From Elymus sibiricus (lineage: Eukaryota > Streptophyta > Magnoliopsida > Poales > Poaceae), in the NCBI GenBank assembly GCA_039707655.1, contig CM077666.1, positions 239,040,166 to 239,104,165 of the forward strand: DNA of 64,000 nucleotides, written 5' to 3'. This document shows, in pieces, positions 49,639 to 60,557 of the stretch (its first letter is position 1; each line of letters opens with the position of its first letter). A program made the translations under genes and the position numbers. The notes under the pieces were generated by a model that saw nothing but the letters and a program-made list of their open reading frames with translations, had not been told where the DNA came from and searched no databases.

Positions 49639-50416
49639 TGATGTCTACTAAGCAACTTTTATTCTTGTAGACGTTGTTGGGCCTCCAAGTGCAGAGTTTT
49701 GTAGGACAGTAGCAAATTTCCCTCAAGTGGATGCCCTAAGGTTTATCAGTCCGTGGGAGGCATAGGATGAAGATGGTCTCTCTCAAACAACCCTGCAATC
49801 AAATACAAGAAATCTCTTGTGTCCCCAACACACCCAATACAATAGTAAATTGTATAGGTGCACTAGTTCGGCGAAGAGATGGTGATACAAGTGCAGTATG
49901 GATAGTAGAAATAGGTTTTTGTAATCTGAAAATATAAAAACAGCAAGGTAGCAAGTAACAAAAGTGAGCACAAACGGTATTGCAATGCTTGAAAACAAGG
50001 CCTAGGGTTCATACTTTCACTAGTGCAATCTCTCAACAGTGCTAACATAATTGAATCATATAACAATCCCTCAACGTGCGACAAAGAATCAATCCAAAGT
50101 TTCTATCGGAGAACGTAGGACGAAAACGTGTATCAACCTATGTGCCTAGATTACCCCAATGTCACCATGGGAATCCGCAAGTTGAATACCAAAACATACA
50201 TCAAGTAACTCAATAGAATACCCCATTGTCACCACGGGTATCCACATGCAAGACATACATCAAGTGATCTCAAATCCAATATTCAATTTGACATAACGAA
50301 AGCTTAAAGAGCAAGACTCAATTCATCACAACAAGATGGAGAGAGGGAAGAAACACCATATGATCCAACTATATTAACAAAGCTCGCGGTACATCAAGAT
50401 CGTGCCAAATCAAGAA

Positions 50417-50455
<39 letters not shown>

Positions 50456-51019
50456 AAACACATAGCTACTGGTACATACCCTCAGCCCCGAGGGTGAACT
50501 ACTCCCTCCTCATCATAGAGACCACCGGGATGATGAAGATGGCCTCCGGTGATGATTCCCCCCTCCGGCAGGGTGCCGGAACAGGGCTCCAGATGAGATT
50601 GCTTTGGAACAGAGGCTTGCGGCGGCGGCGTGGAAGTTCTAGGTTTCTTTCTGGGGTTTTTGGTATTTATAGGAATTTTTGGCGTTGGTTTCACGTCAAG
50701 GGGGCCCATGAGGGAGCGACAAGCTCGCTAGGCCCTCCCTACCCCCCAGGGCGTGCCTAGCAGGCTTGTCGCTTCCTCGTGACTCTTCTGGTCCTTCCAC
50801 GAAGCTTCGGGGGTCTCTTATGTTCCAAAAAAAATCACCAAAAAGTTTCAGCCAATTCCGAGAACTTTTATTTCTGCACAAAAAACAACACCACGGTAGT
50901 TCTGCTGAAAACAGCGTCAGTCCGGGTTAGTTCCATTCAAATCATACCAAAACCATATAAAATTGTTGTAAACATGGCATGAATACTTCATAAATTATAG
51001 ATACGTTGGCGACGTATCA
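49639..51019 (-). repeat. 3' LTR of the inner element (left side)
   Basis: Matches 56176-57558 throughout, with a few percent differences. It contains a (GA)n microsatellite at about 50420-50453. An internal ATGAGGAAGCGACAAGC-like segment and GGGCCCATGAGG string are shared. Confidence 0.93.
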
Positions 51020-52599
51020 GAATCCCCAAGCTTAATTCCTGCTCGTCCTCGAGTAGGTAAATGATAAAAGAAATAATTTATGAAGTGTGAATGCTAGCAT
51101 AGTGCACAAGTTTGATCAATGATAATTTCAATCACTTTTTCTAGCATCATTATATATCATAAATAGTAGCTCATCTCATAAAACTTCTCATGATCAAGTA
51201 GCAAGCTATTCACATGTTAAAGTATAGATCATAAACTTTCTTAAAAACTAACAAACTATGTTCTCAGTCATCAAACAATTGCAATTCATCTTATTTTCAG
51301 GAAGGGTCTATGTAAGAGCTTTGATTTAGCAAATTCCACATACTCAACTATCATATAGTCTTCCATGATTGCTGACACTCAAAGCATATTTTTAGAACAA
51401 ACCGTTTCAGTCAAACACATAGGAAGATAGGGGCTTAATGTTTTGCCTCCCAACTTATTTATCTTAGGGATAATGTCAACAATAATAACTCATGATCACC
51501 TATATTCAACTGAATATATGTGTCTAGATATTTCCCCACCACATGATGCTTGCCAAGAGAGAAAATAAAAATGGAATAGAGAAGAATACTATTGACTCTT
51601 GCATAAAAGTAAATACATAAAGTAAAAGATAGGCCCTTCGCAGAGGAAAGCAGAGGTTGTCATGCGCTTTTTATTTTTGGATGTGCAAACTCTTAATGCC
51701 AAGGAACATCACTTTATATTGCCCCTTGTGATAGCAACCTTTATTATGCAGTCTGTCGTTTTTATTTCTTCACCATCACAAGATCGTACAAAGCTTATTT
51801 TCCCTTACAATAAAACTTCATACATATTTAGAGGCAATTTTTATTGCTTTATGCACCGATGACAACTTACTTGAAGGATCTTATTCAATCCATAGGTAGA
51901 TATAGTGGACTCTCATGGCATGAAACTGGGTTCAAGGGTTTTGGATGCACAAGTAGTATCTCTACTTAGTGCGGATTTTTGGCTAACAAAGGATAAGGGG
52001 CAAGTACCACATGTTAGAGGATCCAAGAACATATAACTTCTATGTGAATATAAACAAACATAACTCATTACGTTGTCTTCCTTGTCCAACATCAACTACT
52101 TGATCAAGCTTGAAAATAATTAATGGGGGCTCACAATCATAGAAGATGTCCAAGATGGTATATTTATATGTGAAATCTCTCTTCCTTCAATATTCTTTCT
52201 TGAATTGTTCAAGTGACCAATGCTGTGTTTGCTAACTTTCAATAAATTTTACCACTTATACTTCTTATTTGTGAAGTCATTACTCCCCATGGGACAAGGA
52301 TATGAAGCATATATAATTTCAAATTTATGATATTCAATTCATTCAACAATTCACTCGTAGGATATAAGTGAAGCACAAGAGTCAATGAAAAACTACTCCA
52401 AAAGATATAAGTGAGGATCAATGAGTAGTCAAACAATTAAGTAGCTATGTGAAGACTCTCTCCAAATAAATATTTTAGATCTTGATAATTTTATTCAAAC
52501 AGCAAAGAAAACGAAAATAAAAGGACACTCCAAGAATAGCACATATCATGTGAACAAGTAAAAACTTAGGCTAACCGACAGGTGTTGATGAAGAAAGGT
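51020..52599 (-). other. Inner element 3' non-coding region, distal part
   Basis: AT-rich, no supported ORF on either strand. Next to the LTR, GAATCCCCAAGCTTAATTCC (minus strand GGAATTAAGCTTGGGGATTC) is the equivalent of the polypurine-side end of the middle element at 57615-57636. Confidence 0.55.
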
Positions 52600-53990
52600 G
52601 GGATGCCTAAGGGGCCATCCCCAAGCTTAGTTGCTTGAGACTTCTTGGAATGTTATCTTGGGGTGCCTTGGGCATCCCCAAGTTTGATCTCTTGTGTCTC
52701 CTTAATTCCTCTCACATCATGGCTTCTCCTAAATCTTTAAAAACTTCATCCACACAAAACTCAATAGGAACTCATGAGATAAGTTAGTATAAATCAACTC
52801 AAAACCTTAACATTCTCTACTGTAGCAAATCACTAAAATTATAATTAAACATTGCATACTAAATGCCTCTGCATATTTAATACTCCTATCCACAAATATA
52901 AACATTAAACAAGCAACATATGCAAACAAGGCAACTATAACCGAAATCTGTCTAAACAGAACAGTCTGTAAAGGGTGAATAAGAATTCATACTTTCCTAA
53001 CTCCAAAAATTCTAAACAATTACCACGTGATAGAGAACTCATGCATGCTTACTGTGTAAAAATTTCAGATTTTTATCATGTTCTGAAAATTTACATAAAT
53101 TCAGGACATAACAGAAAACTTTCTGTTTTCAAACAGCAACACATAAACTTGCAAACTGAGCATGGTAAAGGCTATAATTGGCATTTTATTGAACTAAAAG
53201 ATACAAAACATGATTATTGATAACAACAAGAAAATCTCAACAGAAGAAAATGATGCTCCAAGCAAAACTCATATTATGTGACGAATAAAAATATATCTCC
53301 AAGTGATGTTACCGATAATGTTGAAGACAAAAGAGGGGATGCCTTCCGGGGCATCCCCAAGCTTAGACGCTTGAGTCTTCCTTGAATATTACCTTGGGGT
53401 GCTTTGGTCATCCCCAAGCTTAGGGTCTTGCCACTCCTTATTCTCCTCATATCGATATCTCACCCAAAACTTGAAAACTTCAATCACACAAAACTTAACG
53501 GAAATTGTGAGATAAGTCAGTATGATAAAAATAAATCATCCACTTAGGTACTGTCAAGACAAGTTTCATAATTGTTCTCAGATAATTCCTACTGTATTCT
53601 ATCATTTCCCCAATTTATATTACTCAATATAAGCTATGGAAACACTAAAACAAGCAAACTATGCATTGAAAACAGAATCTGTCAAAAACAGAATAGCATG
53701 TAGTGAGCGAATTAAAAAGCATATTTCTGTACCTCCCAAACTTCTGAAAAATTAGTACAACGTAAAAAAATTGTATCTTAATACTGTGTAAATATTTCAG
53801 ATTTTTCTAACGCTCCAGTAATAAATGAAAAATCTAGCACTGGACGCAGAACTTTCTGTTTTTGCACAGAATCAATTCAACTATCATTTGCACTATCCCA
53901 AAGACTTTACTTGACACATTATTGAAAGGAAATATATAAAACATGATTAATACAGTAGCTTAAACATGTGGACACACAAAAACAGTAGGT
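52600..53990 (-). repeat. Imperfect tandem duplication (~0.73 kb units) in the inner element
   Basis: GCATCCCCAAG flanked by CTTGGGGTGC(C/T)TTGG occurs at 52615-52690 and again at 53350-53425. It is followed in both by CTTCNNNCACACAAAACT, then GAGATAAGT(T/C)AGTAT, an ACAGAA(C/T)AG string and AAAACATGATTA. The units are diverged. The middle element has one such block (47100-47600) in the opposite orientation. Confidence 0.7.
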
Positions 53991-53997
53991 ATAAATA

Positions 53998-54013
53998 TTG
54001 GGTTGCCCCCCAA
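53998..54013 (-). other. Conserved hairpin after the inner ORF stop
   Basis: On the minus strand TTGGG, loop GGGCAA, CCCAA, 24 nt past the stop of the 559-codon frame. Same stem and loop length as 46896-46911. Confidence 0.6.
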
Positions 54014-54036
54014 CAAGTGCTTTTCTTTAAAGCATT

Positions 54037-55716
54037 TTAGCTAGGCATGATGATTTTAATGATGCTCACATAAAAAGTGAAGAATTGAAACACAAAGAGA
54101 GCATCATGAATCATATGACAAGCACATTTAAGCCTAACCCACTTCCTATGCATAGGGATTTTGTGAGCAAACAATTTATGGGAGCAAGAATCAACTAACA
54201 TAGGAAGGCAAAACAAGTATAACTTCAAAACTTTCAACACATAGAGAGGAAACTTGATATTATTGAGATATGTAGAAGCATATATTCCTCTCTCAAAATA
54301 ATTTTCAGTAGCATCATGAATAATATATCCATCACACAAAGCATTCCTTTCATGATCCACAAGCATAGAATTTTTACTACTCTCCACATAAGCAAATTTC
54401 TTCTCATTCATAATAGTGGGCGTATCGTATGAAACTTGAATACTAAAAATTGTTTCCACATTAAAAGAGTAATGTTCAGTAAAAGGGTATTCATAATTAT
54501 GACAAGTTTTATAATAATACTCATCACTACTTTTCATAACATAAGTATCATCACAATAATCATCATAGGTTGCAACTTTGTTCTCATCATAATCAATTGA
54601 AGCCTCTTCCAAAATAGTGGAATCATCATTAAATAAAGTCATGACCTCTCCAAATCCACTTTTATCATTATTATAAGATTGAACACCCTCCAAAATAGTG
54701 GGATAATCATTACCTAAAGTTGACACTCTTCCAAACCCACTTTCATTATTATTGCAATCATCATAGATAGGAGGCATGCTATCATCATAACAAATTTGCT
54801 CATCAAAAGTAGGGGGAATAAAAAGATCATCTTCATTAAGCATAACATCCCCAAGCTTAGGATAAACATTATTTGAAGCAAATAAATTTTCAAACATGTC
54901 ATTCCAATCAAACATAGCATCCCCAAGCTTGTGGGCTTGCATATCATTAGCATAATCACTATATTCATCAATAGTATGAATAGCACCAATAGTATAACAA
55001 TTATTATCATCATAATTTCCCAAGTTGGTGCCAAAAAGGTTTTCAAGATCATAAGAAGTACCATTATCTTCCCAATAATAATCATCACAACAAGCAATAG
55101 GCATAACAAAATCATCATCAAGTGTATCATCTTCCACAATTATTTTTGATTCATTCTCATGAGGCATAACAATAATAGGAGCAACATTATTTGGGAGAGA
55201 TACCTCTTTACCTCTACTTTTCCTTCTTTTCTTCTTCTTCACCACATTATGTGTGGGTTTATTTAACTTTTTCGAGCTTTTTATTGAAGAGATTGGTTGG
55301 ATAGGAAGCTCCTTCTCATCACATGTTTCATCATGAGAGACAATAGGAGAGAAAGTGGAAATCTTTACCCTTTCATTAGTATTCCTCTTATATTCTATTG
55401 GTTTCCCTGTCTTTCTGTAGTTGGTAATATAAGCATTCTCATTGCAATTTACCACACAAAACATATAGATTTCTCTTAAATTACATTCAGTATGGTCCGT
55501 GAATATGAATGCTTCAAACCAACTATTTTTATATGACAATTCTTCACACCCCAAAAATAGAAAAAGTTCATTATAAAGTTCAAGGGTGGTCAAGTTATTG
55601 CAATATTTGGACATGATTCGATCATGAAAGAGTATGCATTGGAAATTAATGACCAATCTTATTGCAAATTTCACAAGTAATGGGATGAAGAGAGCATAAT
55701 TTTGTAGCAAATTCAT
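54037..55716 (-). CDS. Accessory ORF of the inner element, acidic, function unknown
   Basis: A 559-codon frame on the minus strand. Residues 1-30 probably belong to a different frame in the ancestor, because the upstream 134-codon frame (56050-55646) continues into it by a frameshift. Residues 160-170 are a basic run (KKKKRRKSRGK), a possible nuclear localisation signal. The centre is very rich in Asp, Asn and Tyr. SGFGRVSTLGND and SGFGEVMTLFND are two copies of a motif that also occurs in the gag-protease linker of the middle element. KLGDAMFDWND and KLGDVMLNEDD form a second repeated motif. No protease, RT or integrase motif is present. It is long and otherwise open, so it was probably expressed once. 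Confidence 0.55.
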   Translation of the reverse strand: MNLLQNYALFIPLLVKFAIRLVINFQCILFHDRIMSKYCNNLTTLELYNELFLFLGCEELSYKNSWFEAFIFTDHTECNLREIYMFCVVNCNENAYITNYRKTGKPIEYKRNTNERVKISTFSPIVSHDETCDEKELPIQPISSIKSSKKLNKPTHNVVKKKKRRKSRGKEVSLPNNVAPIIVMPHENESKIIVEDDTLDDDFVMPIACCDDYYWEDNGTSYDLENLFGTNLGNYDDNNCYTIGAIHTIDEYSDYANDMQAHKLGDAMFDWNDMFENLFASNNVYPKLGDVMLNEDDLFIPPTFDEQICYDDSMPPIYDDCNNNESGFGRVSTLGNDYPTILEGVQSYNNDKSGFGEVMTLFNDDSTILEEASIDYDENKVATYDDYCDDTYVMKSSDEYYYKTCHNYEYPFTEHYSFNVETIFSIQVSYDTPTIMNEKKFAYVESSKNSMLVDHERNALCDGYIIHDATENYFERGIYASTYLNNIKFPLYVLKVLKLYLFCLPMLVDSCSHKLFAHKIPMHRKWVRLKCACHMIHDALFVFQFFTFYVSIIKIIMPS

Positions 55717-56050
55717 CTATCACTTTAAGCCACCAATTGGTTTTATCATGTTTATGCTTCTTACAAAATCTATCATCCATATATGGCATGTCTTCACAAA
55801 TTTTATTCACTCCACAAAAATTGACATGCTTATAAGAAATATTTTTATCATGACTAGTGCAATCATCATTAGCATTATGGATATTCAAAGAATTTATACT
55901 AACAACATTGCAATCATGCTCATCATTCAAAGGTTTTATGCCAAACATTTTATTGAATTCTTCTTCTAACACTTTGGCACAATTTTCTGATCCATCATTT
56001 TTAAGAAAGACATTATAAATATAAAGCATTTGAGGCAACCTCAATTCCAT
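55646..56050 (-). pseudogene. N-terminal part of the inner element ORF, ending in a broken CCHC knuckle
   Basis: 134 codons from MELRLPQML to TAA just after CEICNKIGH. The C-x2-C-x4-H spacing is that of a gag-type zinc knuckle; the final Cys falls in the frame of the 559-codon ORF, so a small indel near 55648 separates them. The region also has a Cys/His-rich segment (CGVNKIC...FCKKHKHDK). It begins about 100 nt after the PBS, as expected for the first ORF of the element. Confidence 0.55.
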
Positions 56051-56147
56051 TTTTTTGTAGTTTTCTTTTATAAGCCAAACTAGTGAATAAACAAGAAACT
56101 AAAAGATTCAATTGCAAGATCTAAAGATATACCTTCAAGCACTCACC

Positions 56148-56165
56148 TCCCCGGCAACGGCGCCA
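56148..56165 (-). other. Primer binding site of the inner element (Asp-tRNA)
   Basis: Plus strand TCCCCGGCAACGGCGCCA; on the minus strand TGGCGCCGTTGCCGGGGA begins 10 bases after the LTR. It matches the complement of the plant Asp tRNA 3' end. Confidence 0.85.
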
Positions 56166-56175
56166 GAAAAGAGCT

Positions 56176-56952
56176 TGATGTCTACTACGCAACTTTTATT
56201 CTTGTAGACGTTGTTGGGCCTCCAAGTGCAGAGTTTTGTAGGACAGTAGCAAATTTCCCTCAAGTGCATGACCTAAGGTTTATCAATCCGTGGGAGGCAT
56301 AGGATGAAGATGGTCTCTCTCAAACAACCCTGCAATCAAATACAAGAAATCTCTTGTGTCCCCAACACACCCAATACAATGGTAAATTGTATAGGTGCAC
56401 TAGTTCGGCGAAGAGATGGTGATACAAGTGTAGTATGGATAGTAGAAATAGGTTTTTGTAATCTGAAAATATAAAAACAACAAGGTAGCAAGTAACAAAA
56501 GTGATCACAAACGGTATTGCAATGCATGAAAACATGGCCTAGGGTTCATACTTCACTAGTGCAATCTCTCAACAGTGCTAACATAATTGAATCATATAAC
56601 AATCCCTCAACGTGCGACAAAGAATCATTACAAAGTTTCTATCAGAGAACGTAGGACGAAAACGTGTATCAACCTATGTGCCTAGATTACCCCAATGTCA
56701 CCACGGGAATCCGCAAGTTGAATACCAAAACATACATCAAGTAACTCAATAGAATACCCCATTGTCACCACGGGTATCCACATGCAAGACATACATCAAG
56801 TGATCTCAAATCCAATATTCAATCTGACATAATGAAACCTCAAAGAGCAAGACTCAATTCATCACAACAAGATAGAGAGAGGGAAGAAACACCATATGAT
56901 CCAACTATATTAACCAAGCTCGCGGTACATCAAGATCGTGCCAAATCAAGAA

Positions 56953-56995
<43 letters not shown>

Positions 56996-57558
56996 AAATA
57001 CATAGCTACTGGTACATACCCTCAACCCCGAGGGTGAACTACTCCCTCCTCATCATAGAGACCGCCGGGATGATGAAGATGGCCTCCGGTGATGATTCCC
57101 CCCTCCGGCAGGGTGCCGGAACAGGGCTCCAGATGAGATTGCTTCAGAACAGAGGCTTGCAGCAGTGGCGTGGAAGTTCTAGGTTTCTTTCTGGGGTTTT
57201 TGGTATTTATAGGAATTTTTGGCGTTGGTTTCACGTCAAGGGGGCCCACGAGGGAGCGACAAGCTTGCTAGGCCCTCCCTACCCCCGGGGCGTGCCTAGC
57301 AGGCTTGTCGCTTCCTCGTGACTCTTCTGGTCCTTCCACGAAGCTTCGGGGGTCTCTTATGTTCCAAAAAAAATCACCAAAAAGTTTCAGCCAATTCTGA
57401 AAACTTTTATTTCTGCACAAACAACAACACCACGGTAGTTTTACTGAAAACAGCGTCAGTCCGGGTTAGTTCCATGCAAATCATACCAAAACCATATAAA
57501 ATTGTTGTAAACATGGCATGAATACTTCATAAATTATAGATACGTTGGAGATGTACCA
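56176..57558 (-). repeat. 5' LTR of the inner element (right side)
   Basis: Pairs with 49639-51019. The outer end reads GATGTACCA instead of GACGTATCA, so it has mutated. (GA)n microsatellite at about 56956-56993. Confidence 0.93.
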
Positions 57559-57636
57559 GGTTGCATTCCACATCAAAAATTCTGTTTTTATCATTTACCT
57601 ACTCGAGGACGAGCAGGAATTAAGCTCGGGGATGCT
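57559..57636 (+). other. End of the middle element interior, before its 3' LTR
   Basis: GGTTGCATTCC resumes the middle element after the inner insertion. GAGGACGAGCAGGAATTAAGC then GGGGATGCT precede the LTR and probably include the polypurine primer site, although this is not a pure purine run. Confidence 0.7.
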
Positions 57637-59167
57637 TGATACGTCTCCAACGTATCTATAATTTTTGATTGTTCCATGCTATTATAGTATCAATCTTGGA
57701 TGTTTTTATATGCAATTATATATCATTTTTTGGGACTAACCTATTAACCTAGTGCCCAGTGCCAGTTGCTGTTTTCTGCTTGTTTTTGGTTTTTCAGGAA
57801 ATCAGTACCAAACGAAGTCCAAATGCCACGAAACTTTTTGGAGATTTTTTTCTGGACAAAAGAGACCCTAGAGACTTGGAGAGGAGGCCAGAAGGTTCAC
57901 AAAGCCTCCACAAGGCAACAGGGCGTGGCCCCATGGGGGGCGCCCTCATGGCTCCGTTTAACCTAACTCCACTTCTATAAATTCTCAAATATTCGGAAAC
58001 CAACAGAGAGCCACCCCGAATAACTTTTACGCCACCGCAAGCCTCTGTTCTTCCACGATCCCATCTGGAGGCCTTTTCCGATACTCTGCCGGAGGGGGAA
58101 TCGATCACGGAGGGCTTCTACATCAACCTTGCTGCCCTTCCGATGATGTGTGAGTACTTTACCACAGACCTACGGGTCCATAGCTAGTAGCTAGATGGCT
58201 TCTTCTCTCTCTTTGATCTTCAATACCATGTTCTCCTCGATGTTCTTGGAGTTCTATCCGACGTAATCTTCTTTTGCGGTGTGTTTGTTGGGATCCGATG
58301 AATTGTGAGTTTATGATCAGATTATTCATGAGAAATATTTGAGTCTTCTCTGAACTCTTTTATGCATGATTGTTATAGCTTTGTATTTCTCTCCGATCTA
58401 TCGATTTGGTTTGGCCAACTAGATTGGTTTATCTTGCAATGGGAGAGGTGCTTTGTGATGGGTTGAATCTTGCGGTGCTCAATCCCAGTGACAGAAAGGG
58501 ACATGACACGTATTTGTATTGTTGCCATTAAGGATAAAAAGATGGGGTTTAATCAGATTGCTTGAGTTTACTTTGTCTACATCATGTCATCTTGCTTAAG
58601 GCGTTACTCTGTTTCATACTTAATACCCTAGATGCATGCTGGATAGCGGTCGATGGGTGGAGTAATAGTAGTAGATGCAGGCAGGAGTCGGTCTAGTTGT
58701 CCCGGACATGATGCCTATATACATGATCATTGCCATGAATCCGTCATAATTATTTGCTTTTCTATCAATTGCTCAATAGTAATTTGTTTACCCACCGTAT
58801 GTTCTGCGCTCGAGGGAGAAGCCTCTAGTGAAAACTATGGCCCCCGGGTCTACTTTTAATATAAAAAGAAAAACTAAAAATAGCTTGCTGCAATTTATTT
58901 ACTTTTATTTTATTTAGTATTTTACTTTATCTATCTATCACTATCAGAATTAATCCTGACAAATAACCGCTGAGAGGATTGACAACCCTCTTATTTGCGC
59001 TGGGTGCAAGTGTTTACTTTTGTGTGTGTAGGTGCTGCTAAAGGATTTTGACTGCTTCTCCTACTAGATTGATAACCTTGGTTCTTAACTAAGGGAAATA
59101 CTTATCTCTATTATACTGCATCATCCCCTCCTCTTCAGGGAAATCCCAACGCAGTCTACAAGTAGCA
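57637..59167 (+). repeat. 3' LTR of the middle gypsy-type element
   Basis: 1,531 bp, starting TGATACGTCTCCAACG and ending GTAGCA. It is followed by target duplication TTGTG and then the rest of the copia LTR. Confidence 0.92.
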
Positions 59168-60557
59168 TTGTGAACCCCTCAAAATGCTAAGGACATACAT
59201 TAGCAAAAGCTTCAAGACTCTACATTTTTGGTTGAGCAATCAATGATCACATTGCGTCCATAGGAAAGCCAATACTATTAAAAGGGGATGAGGTTTTGAT
59301 CATGAGTCATTTGCTCAAGTGCTTGAAGATATTGCTCCAAAACCCTCAACCACTTTACCACATTCCAAACTGTCCAAAACCCTAAGTCATTCTCGGTCCC
59401 ACCGAAATGCTACTATCCGGACCCACCGAGATACACCAGGCAGTGCCATATGCCAAACCCTAGAAACTCGGTACTACCGAGATGACATTTGGTCCCACCG
59501 AAGTGCAGTGACCAAGTTTCTGTAACCCATTGTGTTCACTTCGGAATCACCGAGATGAACCGATCGGAATTACAAAGATGAGGAATCTTCTTAGGTCATC
59601 ACATATCTGTATCACCGAGTGGATTCATCCGGTCTCACCGAAACGTCTAACATTCGAATCTTTTGCACAGGTCGGTCCCACCGAGATTTACTTTTGGTGT
59701 CACCGAGTTGTGCATAAAGTTGCTAACGGCTAGATCTTTGGTGATGGCCATAAATACCCCACCCACACCACCTACTCTCAGAGAGCAACTAGGATGAAAC
59801 TACACTTCCCATATCCATTTTCTGAGAGAAAACCACCGACACTTGTGTTGAGATCAAGGCATTCCACTCCAACCATTTGATCCTTGATTTCTAGCCCCCT
59901 GAAGTTGCTTTCCACACCAATCCTTCTCCCACCACCATGCCAAATCTGTGAGAGGTGATTGAGTGTTGAGGAGACTATCTTTTAAAGCACAAGCGCAAGG
60001 AGTTCATCATCAACAACATTTATTACCTTTTGGAGAGTGGTGTCTCCTAGATTGGTTAGGTGTCACTTGGGACCCTCCAAGCTTATGGAGTTGAACCAAT
60101 GAGTTTGTAAGGGCAAGGAGATCGCCTACTTCGTGAAGATCTACCCGAGTGAGGCTAGTCCTTCGTGGGTGTAAGTAATGATGGAATAGACGAGGTTGCT
60201 TCTTCGTGGACCCTTCGTGGGTGGAGCCCTCCGTGGACTCGCGTAGCCATTGCCCTCCGTGGGTTGAAGTCTCCATCAACGTGGATGTACGATAGCCTAC
60301 CTATCGGAACCACGCCAAAAATCACCGTGTCTTCATTGCGTTTGGTCTTCCTATCTCTACCCCCTTTACTTTCCTTGCACTCGCATGTTGTACAATTTCC
60401 ACTGCCCTATCTCTAGATATGCATGTGTAGGAAGTATTGGTTGCAACTTAACTAGTTGCAAAATCTGCCTAAGTATCAAGAAAACTAAAAACTGCACATT
60501 TGCCTTGTTAAGTGTCTATTCACACCCCCCCTCTAGACCTATCTTCTCGATCTTTCA
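59168..60557 (+). repeat. Copia 3' LTR, second fragment
   Basis: Starts with the TTGTG duplication and continues the LTR from AACCCCTCAAAATGC (equivalent to 35582) to ATCTTTCA at 60557. The dyad array (59390-59707) and TATA-like CATAAATA (59749) are in the same positions as in the 5' LTR. Confidence 0.93.

Larger units (their letters stand above)
49639..57558 (-). mobile_element. Inner non-autonomous LTR retrotransposon, reverse orientation
   Basis: Two LTRs of ~1.38 kb (49639-51019 and 56176-57558) are near-identical. Read on the minus strand they start TGATACGTCGCCAACG (right copy TGGTACATCTCCAACG) and end AGACATCA. Flanks are GGTAG (49634-49638) and GGTTG (57559-57563), a target duplication with one mismatch. 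The PBS (56148-56165) and ORFs point leftward. It has one accessory-type ORF and no recognisable RT, RNase H, integrase or protease. LTR start, PBS, post-ORF hairpin and non-coding blocks are shared with the host element, so both belong to one lineage. Confidence 0.9.
43045..59167 (+). mobile_element. Gypsy-type non-autonomous LTR retrotransposon nested in the copia 3' LTR
   Basis: LTRs 43045-44556 and 57637-59167 start TGATACGTCTCCAACG and end CTACAAGTAGCA. The target duplication is TTGTG (43040-43044 and 59168-59172). A PBS resembling the Asp tRNA complement follows the 5' LTR. Coding is limited to a broken gag and an aspartic protease; no reverse transcriptase, RNase H or integrase was found in about 5 kb of interior, so it would need enzymes from elsewhere. 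Gag and protease style (DLGAS active site) fit the Athila/Tat side of Ty3/gypsy and resemble abundant Triticeae families; I do not assign a name. It carries another element at 49639-57558. Confidence 0.9.
35455..60557 (+). mobile_element. Copia LTR retrotransposon (Sirevirus-like), split by nested elements
   Basis: The 5' LTR (35455-36973) and the 3' LTR (42918-43044 plus 59173-60557) both start TGAAAGCACAT and end ATCTTTCA. The flanking target duplication is GAGGC on both sides. A PBS for initiator Met tRNA follows the 5' LTR. Domain order is protease, integrase, reverse transcriptase, RNase H, as in Ty1/copia. Without the nested element it is about 9.0 kb. A long non-coding 3' region with repeated GGGGGAG tracts supports the Sirevirus lineage (Maximus-like in Triticeae), but I have not confirmed the family. 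Coding is broken at several places, so the copy is inactive. LTR halves differ visibly by substitutions. Confidence 0.93.

Noticed and set aside
50494..50760. 88-codon ORF repeated at 56938-57321 with a (GA)n-encoded run
   Set aside because: Both lie inside the LTRs of the inner element. The duplicate is the second LTR, and the Arg/Glu run is a microsatellite.
54714..55139. 141-codon minus-strand ORF rich in Met, Leu and Ile
   Set aside because: It is an off-frame shadow of the Asp/Asn-rich 559-codon ORF in the same place.
49633..57563. Considered treating 49639-51019 and 56176-57558 as a segmental duplication
   Set aside because: TG/CA termini, an adjacent PBS and a near-matching 5-bp flank make them LTRs of one inserted element.
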